From positions 1 through 56,728 of the forward strand of contig NZ_JARHZJ010000059.1 of assembly GCF_029258205.1 (NCBI RefSeq): a stretch of 56,728 nt of DNA, written 5' to 3'. The stretch's first letter is position 1. Each line of letters opens with the position of its first letter. This DNA is from Clostridium sp. Lineage in GTDB: Bacteria > Bacillota > Clostridia > Clostridiales > Clostridiaceae. The position numbers were made by a program, and so were the translations under genes. This document shows, one piece after another, positions 38,326 through 48,065 of this stretch. Under the pieces are notes generated by a model. It saw only the letters and a list, made by a program, of their open reading frames with translations. It made no database searches and was not told the DNA's origin.

Positions 38326-38357
38326 AATAAAAAGAGTGCAAATGCACTCTTTTTATT
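38326..38357 (-). terminator. terminator of femX
   Basis: AATAAAAAGAGTGCA and TGCACTCTTTTTATT form a perfect 15-bp stem with a 2-base gap; on the minus strand it follows the femX stop codon, which lies in the stem. Confidence 0.85.
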
Positions 38358-39690
38358 GTTTTTTATTCATTATAGCATTTCTTATTTTTTTGAATTGAGG
38401 GAAAGCTTTTTTATAAAGTGTGTATATTCCATTATCAACAACAATATCAAATTCTCCTATAAATTCTACGAAGTTTCCGTTAAATCCTTTTTTGAATTTA
38501 TAAAGTCCATATAATGGATTTTCAGGATTTAAGTCTCCAGAAACACCTCTGAAGTCATATACATCACAACCTAAGTCAATAGAATCACAAATCATTGACC
38601 ATTGCATAGCAAAGTTAGGCATTGTATCTCTTAATATATTTTCTGAAGCACCATAAAGATACCATGCTTTGTTTCCGTAATATAAGTATATTGACCCAGA
38701 AAGGTATATTTCTTGACCCTTGAAAGGTTCTATATCAGATATTTTCTTTTTAAAGCCTTCTATTTGTCTTTCGGCTTCTTTAAGTCTTTTATCTTGGTCA
38801 TTTAATTTCTTTTCAATTCTTGATTTCTTATCATCATCAGTTTCAGCATCAAGCTTTACTTTAAGTTCTTCTATTTTATTAATAGCCTTAGTTTTAGCCT
38901 CTTCTTGCTTGTTTAATTTTTCTGATAATCTATTAAAGTCATTTTCGTAGCTATACTTAACCATGTATAATCTACAATGTGGATATAAGTAATCTATCAT
39001 GTCCTTAAAATATTCTCTATGTCTTACTAAGAAGTTATCTCTCTTACCAGTTGTAACCATAATTTCATGGAATCTGTCTAATACATCTTCATTTAAAGTT
39101 TCTTTATCATAAACTTCAACTGATAATCCTCTTTCCTCAGCAACTTTTATATTATATCTAGTTTTACTAGAGAATTTTTTAAATACAGCTTTCTTAATAT
39201 CTATTTTATTTCCTTCAGTTGGAAGTGGAAGTCTAAATACAAAGTTTGGTTGTATAGCTTCAAAGTTTTTGCTATCTGTGTTTTTATAACCTAAACTCTT
39301 AAGAAAGTTTTTTATTTCAGTACCTTCTGAAAGAGCCTCTTCATTTTCTTTTAAATGAATATCTGGATCTATTGTTATAAAGCTTATATTATTCTTTTTA
39401 GCAAATTCTCTTAGATATTCAGTAAATTCTATTAGTAATTTTTTGTTGTTGTAGTCACATGTAAAACTTCTAGGAATATATCCCATATATTTATTTATGT
39501 ATGGTGCTTTTCTTAAAAGTATAGTAGCTGTAATAACAATATTATTATCATTATCGTAACCTGCTATAAATTTCTTATTCCAATCTTTTTTTAATTCAGC
39601 CCAATAAGATGTTTGGAATATGTGACCCTTTCTATCAGATTCATTAAATTTATCAATTTCTGATGAATTTATTTCTACAAATTTATACAA
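38353..39690 (-). CDS. femX: FemX-type lipid II amino-acid ligase, TTG start
   Basis: This 445-residue FemAB-family enzyme adds the first amino acid of the peptidoglycan cross-bridge from aminoacyl-tRNA. Two GNAT-like halves surround a charged coiled coil (about 245-315, EKLNKQEEAKTKAINKIEEL). GSIYLYYGNKAWYLYGAS and NPLYGLYKFKKGF are typical. The start is taken as TTG 39690-39688, eight bases after AAGGAGG and giving an LYKFVEINSSE start usual for the family. The ATG further upstream would place the ribosome site inside the coding region. Confidence 0.88.
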   Translation of the reverse strand: MYKFVEINSSEIDKFNESDRKGHIFQTSYWAELKKDWNKKFIAGYDNDNNIVITATILLRKAPYINKYMGYIPRSFTCDYNNKKLLIEFTEYLREFAKKNNISFITIDPDIHLKENEEALSEGTEIKNFLKSLGYKNTDSKNFEAIQPNFVFRLPLPTEGNKIDIKKAVFKKFSSKTRYNIKVAEERGLSVEVYDKETLNEDVLDRFHEIMVTTGKRDNFLVRHREYFKDMIDYLYPHCRLYMVKYSYENDFNRLSEKLNKQEEAKTKAINKIEELKVKLDAETDDDKKSRIEKKLNDQDKRLKEAERQIEGFKKKISDIEPFKGQEIYLSGSIYLYYGNKAWYLYGASENILRDTMPNFAMQWSMICDSIDLGCDVYDFRGVSGDLNPENPLYGLYKFKKGFNGNFVEFIGEFDIVVDNGIYTLYKKAFPQFKKIRNAIMNKKQ

Positions 39691-39841
39691 TTTAGTTTCC
39701 TCCTTAAACTTCATCAGTTCTAAACATATATATACATTAAGACATAATAAGTATATTGTAATATGAAATAATTTTCTGTTCAAGTGTAACATTGCTATTA
39801 TACAGGAATGTTACTGCTTTACATAAGTTTTGTAAAAAAAT

Positions 39842-39956
39842 AAAGATGTTATATCAAAAGCTCCTAATAAAATTTACAAATTTATTAGGAGATTATAGTC
39901 TATCTCTTTATACTATTTGTAAGTTTTATTAAAAGTTATTTTGATATAACATCTTT
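39842..39956 (-). repeat. nested palindromic element, copy B
   Basis: Perfect 18-bp outer arms, AAAGATGTTATATCAAAA (39842-39859) and its complement (39939-39956). Inside, AATAAAATTTACAAAT pairs with ATTTGTAAGTTTTATT with one mismatch, and a smaller hairpin CTCCTAATAAA/TTTATTAGGAG is nested. It terminates the yesL-like gene on the minus strand. Confidence 0.8.
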
Positions 39957-40634
39957 TTAAGCTTCTAAACTCTTGGTTTCTAAGGTTTCTAAAAGATTTT
40001 TATTTAAAGACATTATTAAATAAGATATTATGCTTGCTATAAAAATTACCGTTGTTCCAGGGCTAATTTCAAATAGCATAAGTGAAAATAAAAATATAAT
40101 TATATTTCCAATAGAAACTACTGGTTTAGTAAATGTTAAAATTACACTAGCTCTTAAAATATCCATTGAACTCATAGAAAATCTTGAGATTAATACAAAA
40201 ATGTATGTTGTAGTTAATAGCGTTAATACCATTAATAGTATAAATAAACAAATAAAAGGTAAATTGTAGTAAACAGTTGAAAATATTCTTAAGTTAAAAC
40301 TTAAAAGGAATATTAAAAATAATTCTCCACACCACATTAAGGTAGATTGTTTCCAATTATATTTTAAACCTTTAACAAAGTCACTAAATAAATCTAAATC
40401 CTTGTATTTAACTAATTTTCTCATACAGTAAAGTAGTGCTGTAAAACTTGCTCCAAAAGGAATTAGAGAAACTAAAAATAAAGGTAAGTAAGTTGTTATA
40501 TTACTAAGTCCTACAAATAAGAAGAACAAGATTACAGGTATATTTAATATGGAAAAAAATATATTAAGCATAAAAAACCAAAAGATATAATTAAAAAAAG
40601 TAAGCAGTTTTTCAAGATTAAAAAATTCACTCAT
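39957..40634 (-). CDS. yesL: YesL-like DUF624 membrane protein
   Basis: This 225-residue protein has five or six transmembrane helices and matches DUF624/YesL in its pattern (LFVGLSNITTYLPL, LDLFSDFVKGLKYNWKQS). YesL proteins accompany sugar transporters and YesMN sensor systems, their role unknown. It is divergent from a YesMN pair. The start ATG 40632-40634 follows ATGGAGTG; the GTG three codons earlier overlaps it. Confidence 0.8.
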   Translation of the reverse strand: MSEFFNLEKLLTFFNYIFWFFMLNIFFSILNIPVILFFLFVGLSNITTYLPLFLVSLIPFGASFTALLYCMRKLVKYKDLDLFSDFVKGLKYNWKQSTLMWCGELFLIFLLSFNLRIFSTVYYNLPFICLFILLMVLTLLTTTYIFVLISRFSMSSMDILRASVILTFTKPVVSIGNIIIFLFSLMLFEISPGTTVIFIASIISYLIMSLNKNLLETLETKSLEA

Positions 40635-40777
40635 TTTTATCACTCCATAAAATAATGTAATGGTTTAACTAATTTGTAATTATAGTTTAAGATAAGTAGA
40701 AGGTAAAAACAATTTAAATATACATAAAATTTAAATAAAACCATAAAAAATACATAAAAACCATAAAATATCATAAT

Positions 40778-40805
40778 TTGATAAGCTTTTCAGATAGAAT
40801 AGAAT
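40778..40805 (+). promoter_or_regulatory. probable promoter of yesMN
   Basis: TTGATA (40778-40783) and TAGAAT (40800-40805) are 16 bases apart, about 50 bases before the yesM start. A and CATAAA repeats at 40725-40775 lie just upstream. Confidence 0.4.
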
Positions 40806-40854
40806 ATGATTTAATAAAAATTGACTAAGGTAATATGGGGAAGAGAGGAATTAA

Positions 40855-42591
40855 ATGAAGTTTAGTAAGTCAAATCTTTATAAAAGACTATTTATAACAT
40901 ATACAATAGTAATATTGTCCGTAGTTAGTATTTTATATATTTATTTTTTAAGTAAAACCTCTGAAGAGATTAAGAGAAATACTCTTTATATAAATGATAA
41001 AATACTGCAAGATGTAAATGAAACACTAGATTATAATAGTAGAACATCAAGAAGAATAATGAATATGCTCTATGAAGATGAATTTAGGTTAAATGATGTT
41101 ATAAAGTACTTAAATTTAGATTTAGGTGATTATATAAAAGGAAAATTAGATTATTATAGTGCAAGTGATAAACTTTACTATAATGGTATAGAAAGTTTTG
41201 TTAAGAGTTCGTTTCAATTAAATAACTTTTTAAAGAGTATATCTTTTATAAGTTATTCTAGAAATGAAATATCAATTTTTAATAGAAAAGGAGAAATAAA
41301 GACATATCCTTTTAATTCAAGTGAACTATTAGATAAAGAAAAGATTGAATATTCAATCTATAATAAAAATGAAGTTAGTATAAGCAGTGAAATAAGAGAT
41401 TCGGCATCTTTAAAACCAGAAGGAATGCTTATGACCACTTATGATGTAGGGATAATTAGTGATGTATTAAAAAAATATAGGGATACTAATTCAGAGGTTC
41501 TTATATTAAATAAAAAAGGAATGGTTTTATATGATTCAGAAAATAAATATGATTACGAATATTACCCATACTTTGATAAGCTTAAAATAGGAAATCATGA
41601 AGTTTCATTAGAAGATAATTATTATGTAGATATTTTGCCAGATAATAATGGGTTAATATCTGTAGTTAGAATAAAAGTAAGTAATGCCACGAAAATACCG
41701 TTTCTTTTTAAAGTTTCAGCATTTTTAGTTAGTTTATTCTTATTCATAATTGCAGAGTGTGTTCTTTATATAAAATTTAAAAGCTTAAGTAAGAGAATGG
41801 ATTCTCTTATTTTAGCTATGGAAAAAGTTGAAAAAGGAGATATAGATGTACACATTCCTTTAAGTAATGATAAGGATGAAATAACATTCATTGCAGATAA
41901 TTTTAATAAAATGTGTGAGAAGTTAAATGATCATATAAAGAAGAGTTATCTAGCAGAATTACACCAAAGAGAAGCTGAGATTGTGGCACTTCAAAATCAG
42001 ATTAATCCACACTTTCTTTATAATACATTAGAGTCAATAAGGATGAAAGCAATATGTAATGGAGATAAAGAAGTAGGAAAAATGCTTTATAGTTTAGCGT
42101 TTTTATTTAGAAGTCAAGTAAAAGGAAATCTTATAGTTTCAATAGATCAGGAAATAAAATACTGTAATAAATACTTGGAACTATTTAAGTTTAGATATGA
42201 TGATAAGTTTAAGTTCAAAATAGAATGTGAAGAGGATTTATATGATAAGGCAATTGTTAAATTCACGCTTCAACCTTTAATTGAGAACTATTTTGTTCAT
42301 GGTATAAGGTTAGAAAGAGATGATAATGAATTAAAAATATATATTTATAAACATTTAGAAGATATAGTTGTGGAAGTAATAGAAAATGGTAGGGGAATTC
42401 CTAATGAGAAATTAGATGATATAAATAGAAGAATTAGGGAATGTGATCATTCTGGTAAATCAATAGGGATGCTAAATGTTCATGAAAGGATTAAAATTAA
42501 ATATGGGGAACCTTATGGGTTAATTGTTACTAGTGAAGAGAATAAGGGAACTAATATGATTTTAAGATTCCCGCTTAGAGAGGTGGAGTAG
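40855..42591 (+). CDS. yesM: YesM-type sensor histidine kinase
   Basis: This 578-residue membrane kinase has helices at about 11-32 and 282-308 with an extracellular sensor domain between them, then a HAMP linker (about 308-360) and a LytS/YesM-type kinase. The phosphorylated His386 lies in QINPHFLYNTLESIR and the ATP-binding part has VEVIENGRGIP. This family senses sugars or glycans. It overlaps functionally with the regulator gene starting four bases after its stop. The target is likely the glycan locus from 47 kb. Confidence 0.92.
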   Translation: MKFSKSNLYKRLFITYTIVILSVVSILYIYFLSKTSEEIKRNTLYINDKILQDVNETLDYNSRTSRRIMNMLYEDEFRLNDVIKYLNLDLGDYIKGKLDYYSASDKLYYNGIESFVKSSFQLNNFLKSISFISYSRNEISIFNRKGEIKTYPFNSSELLDKEKIEYSIYNKNEVSISSEIRDSASLKPEGMLMTTYDVGIISDVLKKYRDTNSEVLILNKKGMVLYDSENKYDYEYYPYFDKLKIGNHEVSLEDNYYVDILPDNNGLISVVRIKVSNATKIPFLFKVSAFLVSLFLFIIAECVLYIKFKSLSKRMDSLILAMEKVEKGDIDVHIPLSNDKDEITFIADNFNKMCEKLNDHIKKSYLAELHQREAEIVALQNQINPHFLYNTLESIRMKAICNGDKEVGKMLYSLAFLFRSQVKGNLIVSIDQEIKYCNKYLELFKFRYDDKFKFKIECEEDLYDKAIVKFTLQPLIENYFVHGIRLERDDNELKIYIYKHLEDIVVEVIENGRGIPNEKLDDINRRIRECDHSGKSIGMLNVHERIKIKYGEPYGLIVTSEENKGTNMILRFPLREVE

Positions 42592-42595
42592 TAAT

Positions 42596-44119
42596 ATGTA
42601 CAAGGTTATGCTAGCTGATGATGAGAATTTAATTTTACAAGGACTTGAGAATATAATTGAATGGGAAGACTTAGGATTAGAAATTGTAAACAAGGCAAGT
42701 AATGGGAAGGAAGCCATAGATAAATTTAATGAAAATCCAGTTGATATAGTGGTAACTGATATTAACATGCCACAGGTTACTGGATTAGAGTTATTAAAAG
42801 AATTAAAGAAAAGTAATTCTGATGTTAAATTTATAATATTGAGTGGATATGATGATTTTTCTTATGCAAAAAAAGCCATAGAATTAGGTGTTGAAAACTA
42901 TATACTAAAGCCTATAGATGAAGAAGAGTTAGAAAAAACTTTAAAAAATACAATAAATAAAATAAAACAAGAAAAAGAGGAAAATAAATCAAGTTTAGGA
43001 AAAGATAATATACTTATTAAACTAATTAAGGGTAAATTATCTCAAGGTGAAATAGAGGAAAATAAAGAGAGCTTTTATATTAATTTAGATTCAGAAAGAT
43101 ATTCCCTATGCATTATAAATACTATAAGTAGATATGATAGTGAGGAAATGTTACATAATATAGTTAATGTAATAAAAGAAAATACTAAAAATAACTTTGA
43201 GATAATATACACTTTAGATGAGGAACTTATTTTAATAAACTCTTGGGATGAAGCCTTAAGTAAAAAAGATATTAAAAAATATTATGGAAAGTTAAAAGAA
43301 CAAATAATAAATGAGTATGAAATAGATGTATTTTTAAGTGTTGGAGAGCCGGTTTGTAATCTTTATAAAATTAGTTCAAGCTATAAAGAATCCAATAACT
43401 TAAAAAAATATGTTCTTACTTTAGGATATAACAAGTGTATAACAACAGAAGATGTTAAAGATATAAATGAAAATAATATAAACTTTAGTTCAGTTTTAGA
43501 TAAATTAAATAAAAGAATAATTGCTAAAGATATAGAAGGGGCAGAAAAAATTATTGAGGAGACTGTTGAGGATAAAAAGTTAAATCCAAGAAACATATAT
43601 GATTTATCTGTAAAAATATTATTTTTATTAGATGGTATTGTTGAAGAATTTAAAGTTGAAAAACAATATACGGGAAATAGCTTAGGAGAGGAAATAGTTG
43701 CTCTTTGTAGTGAAGATACAAGGGAAGATATTAAAACTTTATTATGCAGTGAGATTAGGGAAGTTGTAGAACTTATGCATCCAACTACTATAAAATATAG
43801 TCCTGTAATTCAACAGATAATAAGTTATGTAAATGAAAACTATTATGAAGAGGTAAGCCTTAAGACTTTAGCTCAGAAATATAATATAAATACATCTTAT
43901 TTAGGACAAGTATTTACAAAAGAAGTTGGATGTTCATTTTCTGAGTATTTAAATAAAACTAAAAATATGAAAGCTAAGGAGCTTATATTAAATACAAATA
44001 TGAAGATAAATGATATAGCTAAAAAGGTAGGATATCTAGATACTAGTTATTTCTATAGAAAATTTAAGAAGTATTATGGAGTTTGTCCATCAACCTTAAG
44101 AAATATAAAAAATTATTAA
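42596..44119 (+). CDS. yesN: YesN-type AraC response regulator
   Basis: This 507-residue regulator has a receiver domain with phospho-acceptor Asp55 (VVTDINMPQ), a central linker domain of the YesN type and a C-terminal AraC double helix-turn-helix (about 405-505, TSYLGQVFTKEVGCSFSEYL and DIAKKVGYLDTSYFYRKFK). It is paired with the kinase upstream and translated from GAGGTGGAG. It probably activates carbohydrate genes in response to the kinase. Confidence 0.93.
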   Translation: MYKVMLADDENLILQGLENIIEWEDLGLEIVNKASNGKEAIDKFNENPVDIVVTDINMPQVTGLELLKELKKSNSDVKFIILSGYDDFSYAKKAIELGVENYILKPIDEEELEKTLKNTINKIKQEKEENKSSLGKDNILIKLIKGKLSQGEIEENKESFYINLDSERYSLCIINTISRYDSEEMLHNIVNVIKENTKNNFEIIYTLDEELILINSWDEALSKKDIKKYYGKLKEQIINEYEIDVFLSVGEPVCNLYKISSSYKESNNLKKYVLTLGYNKCITTEDVKDINENNINFSSVLDKLNKRIIAKDIEGAEKIIEETVEDKKLNPRNIYDLSVKILFLLDGIVEEFKVEKQYTGNSLGEEIVALCSEDTREDIKTLLCSEIREVVELMHPTTIKYSPVIQQIISYVNENYYEEVSLKTLAQKYNINTSYLGQVFTKEVGCSFSEYLNKTKNMKAKELILNTNMKINDIAKKVGYLDTSYFYRKFKKYYGVCPSTLRNIKNY

Positions 44120-44139
44120 TTATGAATTTATGAAATATT

Positions 44140-44178
44140 AAGCTGTATTCAAATAGAGGATTTGAATACAGCTTTTTT
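44140..44178 (+). terminator. terminator after yesN
   Basis: A perfect 15-bp stem AAGCTGTATTCAAAT with its complement, 5-base loop and T run. It separates yesMN from the molybdenum genes; the rest of the 310-base gap holds a palindrome (44271) and a small hairpin at 44381-44401. Confidence 0.9.
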
Positions 44179-44270
44179 CTAAAATTTTGTTAAAAAAATA
44201 ATAATAGAGCAAATAATAATTAAAAGTATTATAATATTTAATTGTAGATATCCTTAAGTTTTATATATTA

Positions 44271-44286
44271 TGTGATAAAAATCACA
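44271..44286. promoter_or_regulatory. CRP/FNR-type palindrome upstream of the molybdenum operon
   Basis: TGTGATAAAAATCACA is an exact TGTGA-N6-TCACA palindrome, the recognition form of CRP-type regulators, about 150 bases before the moaB start. In an anaerobe a Crp/Fnr-family regulator of redox or nitrogen-oxide state could bind. The factor is not identified. Confidence 0.5.
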
Positions 44287-44432
44287 TTTTCCAAAGTTTT
44301 GAAATGATAAAATTTAAACAATTAAAGAAAGCTATTATATTAAGAAATATTAGTTTTTATCTATATATTTAGAAATAAATAATAGTTTAAAATAAACTAT
44401 TTTATTAAATTAAAAGGAAGGTGTTTTATAGT

Positions 44433-44924
44433 ATGTATAAATTAGGAATAATAACTAGTAGTGATAAAGGATATTCAGGAGAAAGAAAGGATGAGAGTGG
44501 ATTAGTAATAGCTCATATTGCAAAGGAAAAAGGATTTAAGGTAGAAAAATACATAGTTTTACCAGATGAAAGAGAAATGCTTAGAGATGAGATGATAAAT
44601 ATGGCTGATAATCTAAGTGTTGATCTTATACTTACAACTGGTGGTACTGGATTTAGTAAACGAGATGTTACTCCAGAGGCAACTAAAGATGTTATAGAAA
44701 AGGAAGCTTTAGGAATACCAGAAGCTATAAGAAGTTATAGTATGACAATAACTAAAAGAGCTATGCTTTCTAGAGCTACCGCTGGTATAAGAAAAGATAC
44801 TCTTATAGTTAATATGCCTGGAAGTCCAAAAGCTTGTAGAGAAGTTATGGACTACATTTTAGACGATTTAAAACATGGAATAGATATTCTGAAGGGAGAC
44901 GCTAGAGAATGCGCAAGAAAATAA
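44433..44924 (+). CDS. moaB: MogA/MoaB-family molybdopterin protein
   Basis: This 163-residue protein is of the MogA/MoaB family that adenylylates molybdopterin during molybdenum cofactor synthesis. The signature LTTGGTGFSKRDVTPEAT binds molybdopterin and the NMPGSPKACREV end region is intact. The start ATG 44433 follows AAGGAAGGTG; GTG 44421 overlaps that site. The end overlaps the modA start by 16 bases. Confidence 0.88.
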   Translation: MYKLGIITSSDKGYSGERKDESGLVIAHIAKEKGFKVEKYIVLPDEREMLRDEMINMADNLSVDLILTTGGTGFSKRDVTPEATKDVIEKEALGIPEAIRSYSMTITKRAMLSRATAGIRKDTLIVNMPGSPKACREVMDYILDDLKHGIDILKGDARECARK

Positions 44925-45676
44925 GCCTACTAATAATGGCAATAGGAATGTTATCATTATTATTTGTAGGATGTACTAATGACAAGGAAGAGAAAACTTT
45001 AACAGTTAGTATTGCTGCAAGTCTTCAAAAGCCCATGGAAAAAATTGCGGATAATTTTGAAAAGGAAAATGAAGTAAAGATTCAATATAATGTAGGTGGG
45101 TCAGGAACCTTGAAAAAACAAATTAGTGATGGAGCTGATGTAGATTTATTCTTTTCAGCAAACACTAAATATGCTAAAGAACTTATAGATGAAGGGCTTG
45201 TAAATAAGAATGAATCTTATAAGATTTTAAACAACCAATTAGTTTTAATTGAAAATAAGAATTACAATAAATTTATAAATTCTTTAGAGGATTTAAAAAA
45301 TGTAGATGGTAAAATTGCAATTGGTGAAATATCAACAGTTCCAGCAGGACAATATGCTAAAGAAAGTCTAGAAAAAGTAGGAATTTATAAGGATATTGGT
45401 GATAAATTAGTTTTTGCTAGAAGTGTAACAAATGTTAAGACATATGTTGAAAATGGGGAAGCTAATTTAGGATTTGTATATAATACAGATGCTTTAGATT
45501 TAAAAAATAGCAAGATAGTTTATGAGGTGCCTAATGATTATCATAAACCTATAGAATATGAACTATGTCTATTAAAAAATAGTAAAAATAATAAAGAAGC
45601 AAAGAAATTTCTTGAGTACTTAAAAGGTGAAGAAAGTAAAAAAATATTTATTGAATATGGTTTTGAGGTGAACTAA
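44909..45676 (+). CDS. modA: molybdate ABC transporter binding lipoprotein
   Basis: This 255-residue lipoprotein (lipobox LFVGC, Cys22) is a ModA periplasmic-type binding protein. The motifs LTVSIAASLQKPMEKI and FSANTKYAKELIDEGL fit molybdate or tungstate binding. The ribosome site AGGGAG lies within moaB. It is followed after five bases by modB. Confidence 0.92.
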   Translation: MRKKISLLIMAIGMLSLLFVGCTNDKEEKTLTVSIAASLQKPMEKIADNFEKENEVKIQYNVGGSGTLKKQISDGADVDLFFSANTKYAKELIDEGLVNKNESYKILNNQLVLIENKNYNKFINSLEDLKNVDGKIAIGEISTVPAGQYAKESLEKVGIYKDIGDKLVFARSVTNVKTYVENGEANLGFVYNTDALDLKNSKIVYEVPNDYHKPIEYELCLLKNSKNNKEAKKFLEYLKGEESKKIFIEYGFEVN

Positions 45677-45680
45677 AAAA

Positions 45681-46337
45681 ATGATATGGGAAGCCTTATT
45701 AATATCCTTAAAAGTTGTATTAGTATCAGTATTTTTTAGCTGTATTTTAGGAATATTACTTGGCTATTTTATGGTGGAAAAAGATTTTAAGTTTAAATAC
45801 ATTATTGAAACAATAATAATATTTCCTATGTTTTTACCTCCTTCTGCTATAGGGTATTTAATTCTTTTAATATTAGGTAAGAAGGGTGTAATAGGCGCAT
45901 TTTTATATAATAATTTTGATATGAGTATTATATTTACTTGGATAGGTGCTGTTATAGTAGGTATAGTTGTTTCAATACCTATTATTTATCAGAGTTTAAA
46001 GACATCACTACTAAGTGTTAATGAAGACGTGAAAAATGCTGCTAGAGAAATGGGAGCAATAAACTTTAAACTTTATAGACTTATAAGTTTACCTCTTTCT
46101 AAAAAAGGATTATATACAGGGATTGTACTTAGTATAGCTAGGGTTTTTGGAGAGTTTGGAGCTACTATTTTAGTTGCAGGGAATATTCAGGGTAAAACTC
46201 AAACAATACCTATGGCTATGTATTATGCTATTGAGAATGGTGATTCTGGTTTAGCAAATAATATATTAATACTTATAGTTTTAATATCAGTGATTTTAAC
46301 TTTTTCTTATAATAAAATAATTAAGAAAATAAAATAA
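45681..46337 (+). CDS. modB: molybdate ABC transporter permease
   Basis: This 218-residue membrane protein has five or six helices and the EAA loop NAAREMGAINFKLYRLISLPLSKKG of ABC permeases, with the FPMFLPPSAIGY and FGEFGATILVAG features of ModB. It forms the channel for molybdate. The ATPase ModC is not encoded next to it; moaC follows instead, so an ATPase must come from elsewhere. Confidence 0.93.
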   Translation: MIWEALLISLKVVLVSVFFSCILGILLGYFMVEKDFKFKYIIETIIIFPMFLPPSAIGYLILLILGKKGVIGAFLYNNFDMSIIFTWIGAVIVGIVVSIPIIYQSLKTSLLSVNEDVKNAAREMGAINFKLYRLISLPLSKKGLYTGIVLSIARVFGEFGATILVAGNIQGKTQTIPMAMYYAIENGDSGLANNILILIVLISVILTFSYNKIIKKIK

Positions 46338-46373
46338 GATTTTTTAAGTTTAGAGAAAAGGAGAGTAGCATAT

Positions 46374-46850
46374 ATGAATAATAAACTTACTCATTTTGAT
46401 AATGAAGGAAATGCAGTTATGGTAGATGTGAGCAATAAAAATGAAACGGAAAGAATAGCTATTGCAACAGGTACTGTAAAGGCATCAAGTGAAACTATAG
46501 AATTAATAAAATCAGGTCAAATAGGAAAAGGGGATGTTTTAGGTGTTGCTAGAGTTGCTGGTATAATGGCAATGAAAAATACCAGTAATTTAATACCTAT
46601 GTGTCATCCTGTTATGATTACAGGATCTAGTATTGATTTTGAAATTGATTCTGAAAGAAATGAAATAATAATAACAGCTACTTCAAAGGTAGTTCATAAA
46701 ACAGGAGTTGAAATGGAGGCTCTTACAGGAGTATCTATTGCGGCACTTACTATTTATGATATGTGTAAAGCTGTAGATAAAAGAATGGTTATAGGAGATA
46801 TACATCTAGAAAAAAAACTAGGTGGGAAAAGTGGAGAGTTTAATTTTTAA
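46374..46850 (+). CDS. moaC: cyclic pyranopterin monophosphate synthase MoaC
   Basis: This 158-residue enzyme, with MoaA, makes cyclic pyranopterin from GTP, the first step of molybdenum cofactor synthesis. Family motifs are [35 protein letters not shown] and a C-terminal KLGGKSGEF. moaA and moaE are not in the window. A strong terminator follows the stop codon. Confidence 0.96.
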   Translation: MNNKLTHFDNEGNAVMVDVSNKNETERIAIATGTVKASSETIELIKSGQIGKGDVLGVARVAGIMAMKNTSNLIPMCHPVMITGSSIDFEIDSERNEIIITATSKVVHKTGVEMEALTGVSIAALTIYDMCKAVDKRMVIGDIHLEKKLGGKSGEFNF

Positions 46851-46869
46851 ATTATTAATATGAAAAATT

Positions 46870-46903
46870 GAGTTAGAGTTTAGTAAACTCTAACTCTTTT
46901 TTT
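46870..46903 (+). terminator. terminator after moaC
   Basis: GAGTTAGAGTTTA and TAAACTCTAACTC (46870-46896) form a 13-bp arm pair followed by a seven-base T run. Confidence 0.9.
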
Positions 46904-47001
46904 ATAAAAATGAGTATATAAATTATATATTTTTTGAATTTTCTATTGTTATTGAACTTTTTTAATATTTTTAATTGAAATTTATACAGTAAAACTAAAT
47001 A

Positions 47002-47060
47002 TTTTCAACTTTTCCCAAAACTCATATAATGATAATATTTTACTGTAAGAAACGTTTACA
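47002..47060 (+). promoter_or_regulatory. promoter and cre-like palindrome of the glycan transporter operon
   Basis: TTTTCA (47002-47007) and TATAAT (47025-47030) are 17 bases apart, placing the start near 47037. Just downstream TGTAAGAAACGTTTACA (47044-47060) is a partial palindrome with a CcpA-site-like right half (CGTTTACA). This would permit carbon-catabolite repression, but the left half is imperfect. Confidence 0.45.
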
Positions 47061-47079
47061 ACAAAAAGGGGGAAGAAGT

Positions 47080-48048
47080 GTGAAGAGTAAAGCTAAAAAG
47101 CTTCCAAAAGAGAAGCTTACAATGAAAGATAGAATGAAACGTTTTAGAAACAATAAAGAATTATTATTACTTACTATACCAGGAGCAATATGGTTTTTAG
47201 TATTTGCTTACTTACCAATGTTTGGAGTAATTGTAGCCTTTAAAAGATGGAGAATACATGGAGGATTTTTTGAAAGCTTAATTAATAGTGAATGGGTTGG
47301 ATTTGATAACTTTAAATTCTTATTCCAAAGTAGTGATGCTTGGTTAATAACTAAAAACACAGTTTTATACAATCTTGTATTTATAATTTTAGGAATAGTA
47401 CTTCCAGTAACATTAGCAATTTTATTAAATGAGTTATTAAATAAAAAGCTAGCTAAGTTCTATCAAAGTAGTATGTTCTTACCTTATTTCTTGTCATGGG
47501 TTGTTGTAAGTTATTGTTTATATGCATTCTTAAGCCCAGAAAAAGGATATGTTAATGGTATTTTAGAATCTATGGGTAGAAAAGGAATTTCATGGTATAC
47601 AGAACCAAAGTATTGGCCGTTTATAATAATCTTCATGAGCCAATGGAAAGCAGTTGGATACGGAACAGTTGTTTACTTAGCTTCAATATGTGGTATAGAT
47701 AAGAGCTACTATGAAGCAGCAATGATAGATGGAGCAAGTAAGTTCCAACAAATAAAATATATAACAGTTCCATTATTAAAACCTGTAATGATAATAATGT
47801 TTATAACTTCAATTGGTGGTATGTTCAGAGGAGACTTAGGTCTATTCTATCAATTACCAAAGGATTCAGGTGCTTTATATCCAGTAACAAATGTAATAGA
47901 TACTTATGTATATAGAGGTCTTATGAACTTAGGAGATATAGGTATGAGTTCAGCAGCAAGTTTATATCAATCATTTGTAGGATTAATACTTATTGTAACT
48001 TCTAACGCTATAGTAAGAAAAGTAGATGAAGAAAACGCATTCTTCTAA
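47080..48048 (+). CDS. sugar ABC transporter permease, LplB type
   Basis: This 322-residue permease has six helices and the EAA loop YEAAMIDGASKFQQIKYITVPLL. It is of the LplB/PotB type found with YtcP and LipO proteins. The start is GTG 47080, seven bases after AAAGGGGG; an earlier start would put the ribosome site inside the gene. It is the first gene of the glycan-use locus, followed 17 bases later by its partner permease. Confidence 0.92.
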   Translation: MKSKAKKLPKEKLTMKDRMKRFRNNKELLLLTIPGAIWFLVFAYLPMFGVIVAFKRWRIHGGFFESLINSEWVGFDNFKFLFQSSDAWLITKNTVLYNLVFIILGIVLPVTLAILLNELLNKKLAKFYQSSMFLPYFLSWVVVSYCLYAFLSPEKGYVNGILESMGRKGISWYTEPKYWPFIIIFMSQWKAVGYGTVVYLASICGIDKSYYEAAMIDGASKFQQIKYITVPLLKPVMIIMFITSIGGMFRGDLGLFYQLPKDSGALYPVTNVIDTYVYRGLMNLGDIGMSSAASLYQSFVGLILIVTSNAIVRKVDEENAFF

Positions 48049-48065
48049 AAAAGGTGGTGTAATGT

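Noticed and set aside
39688-39792. N-terminal extension of FemX from the upstream ATG
   Set aside because: The extension is hydrophobic, unlike the family, and contains the AAGGAGG site that fits the TTG start.
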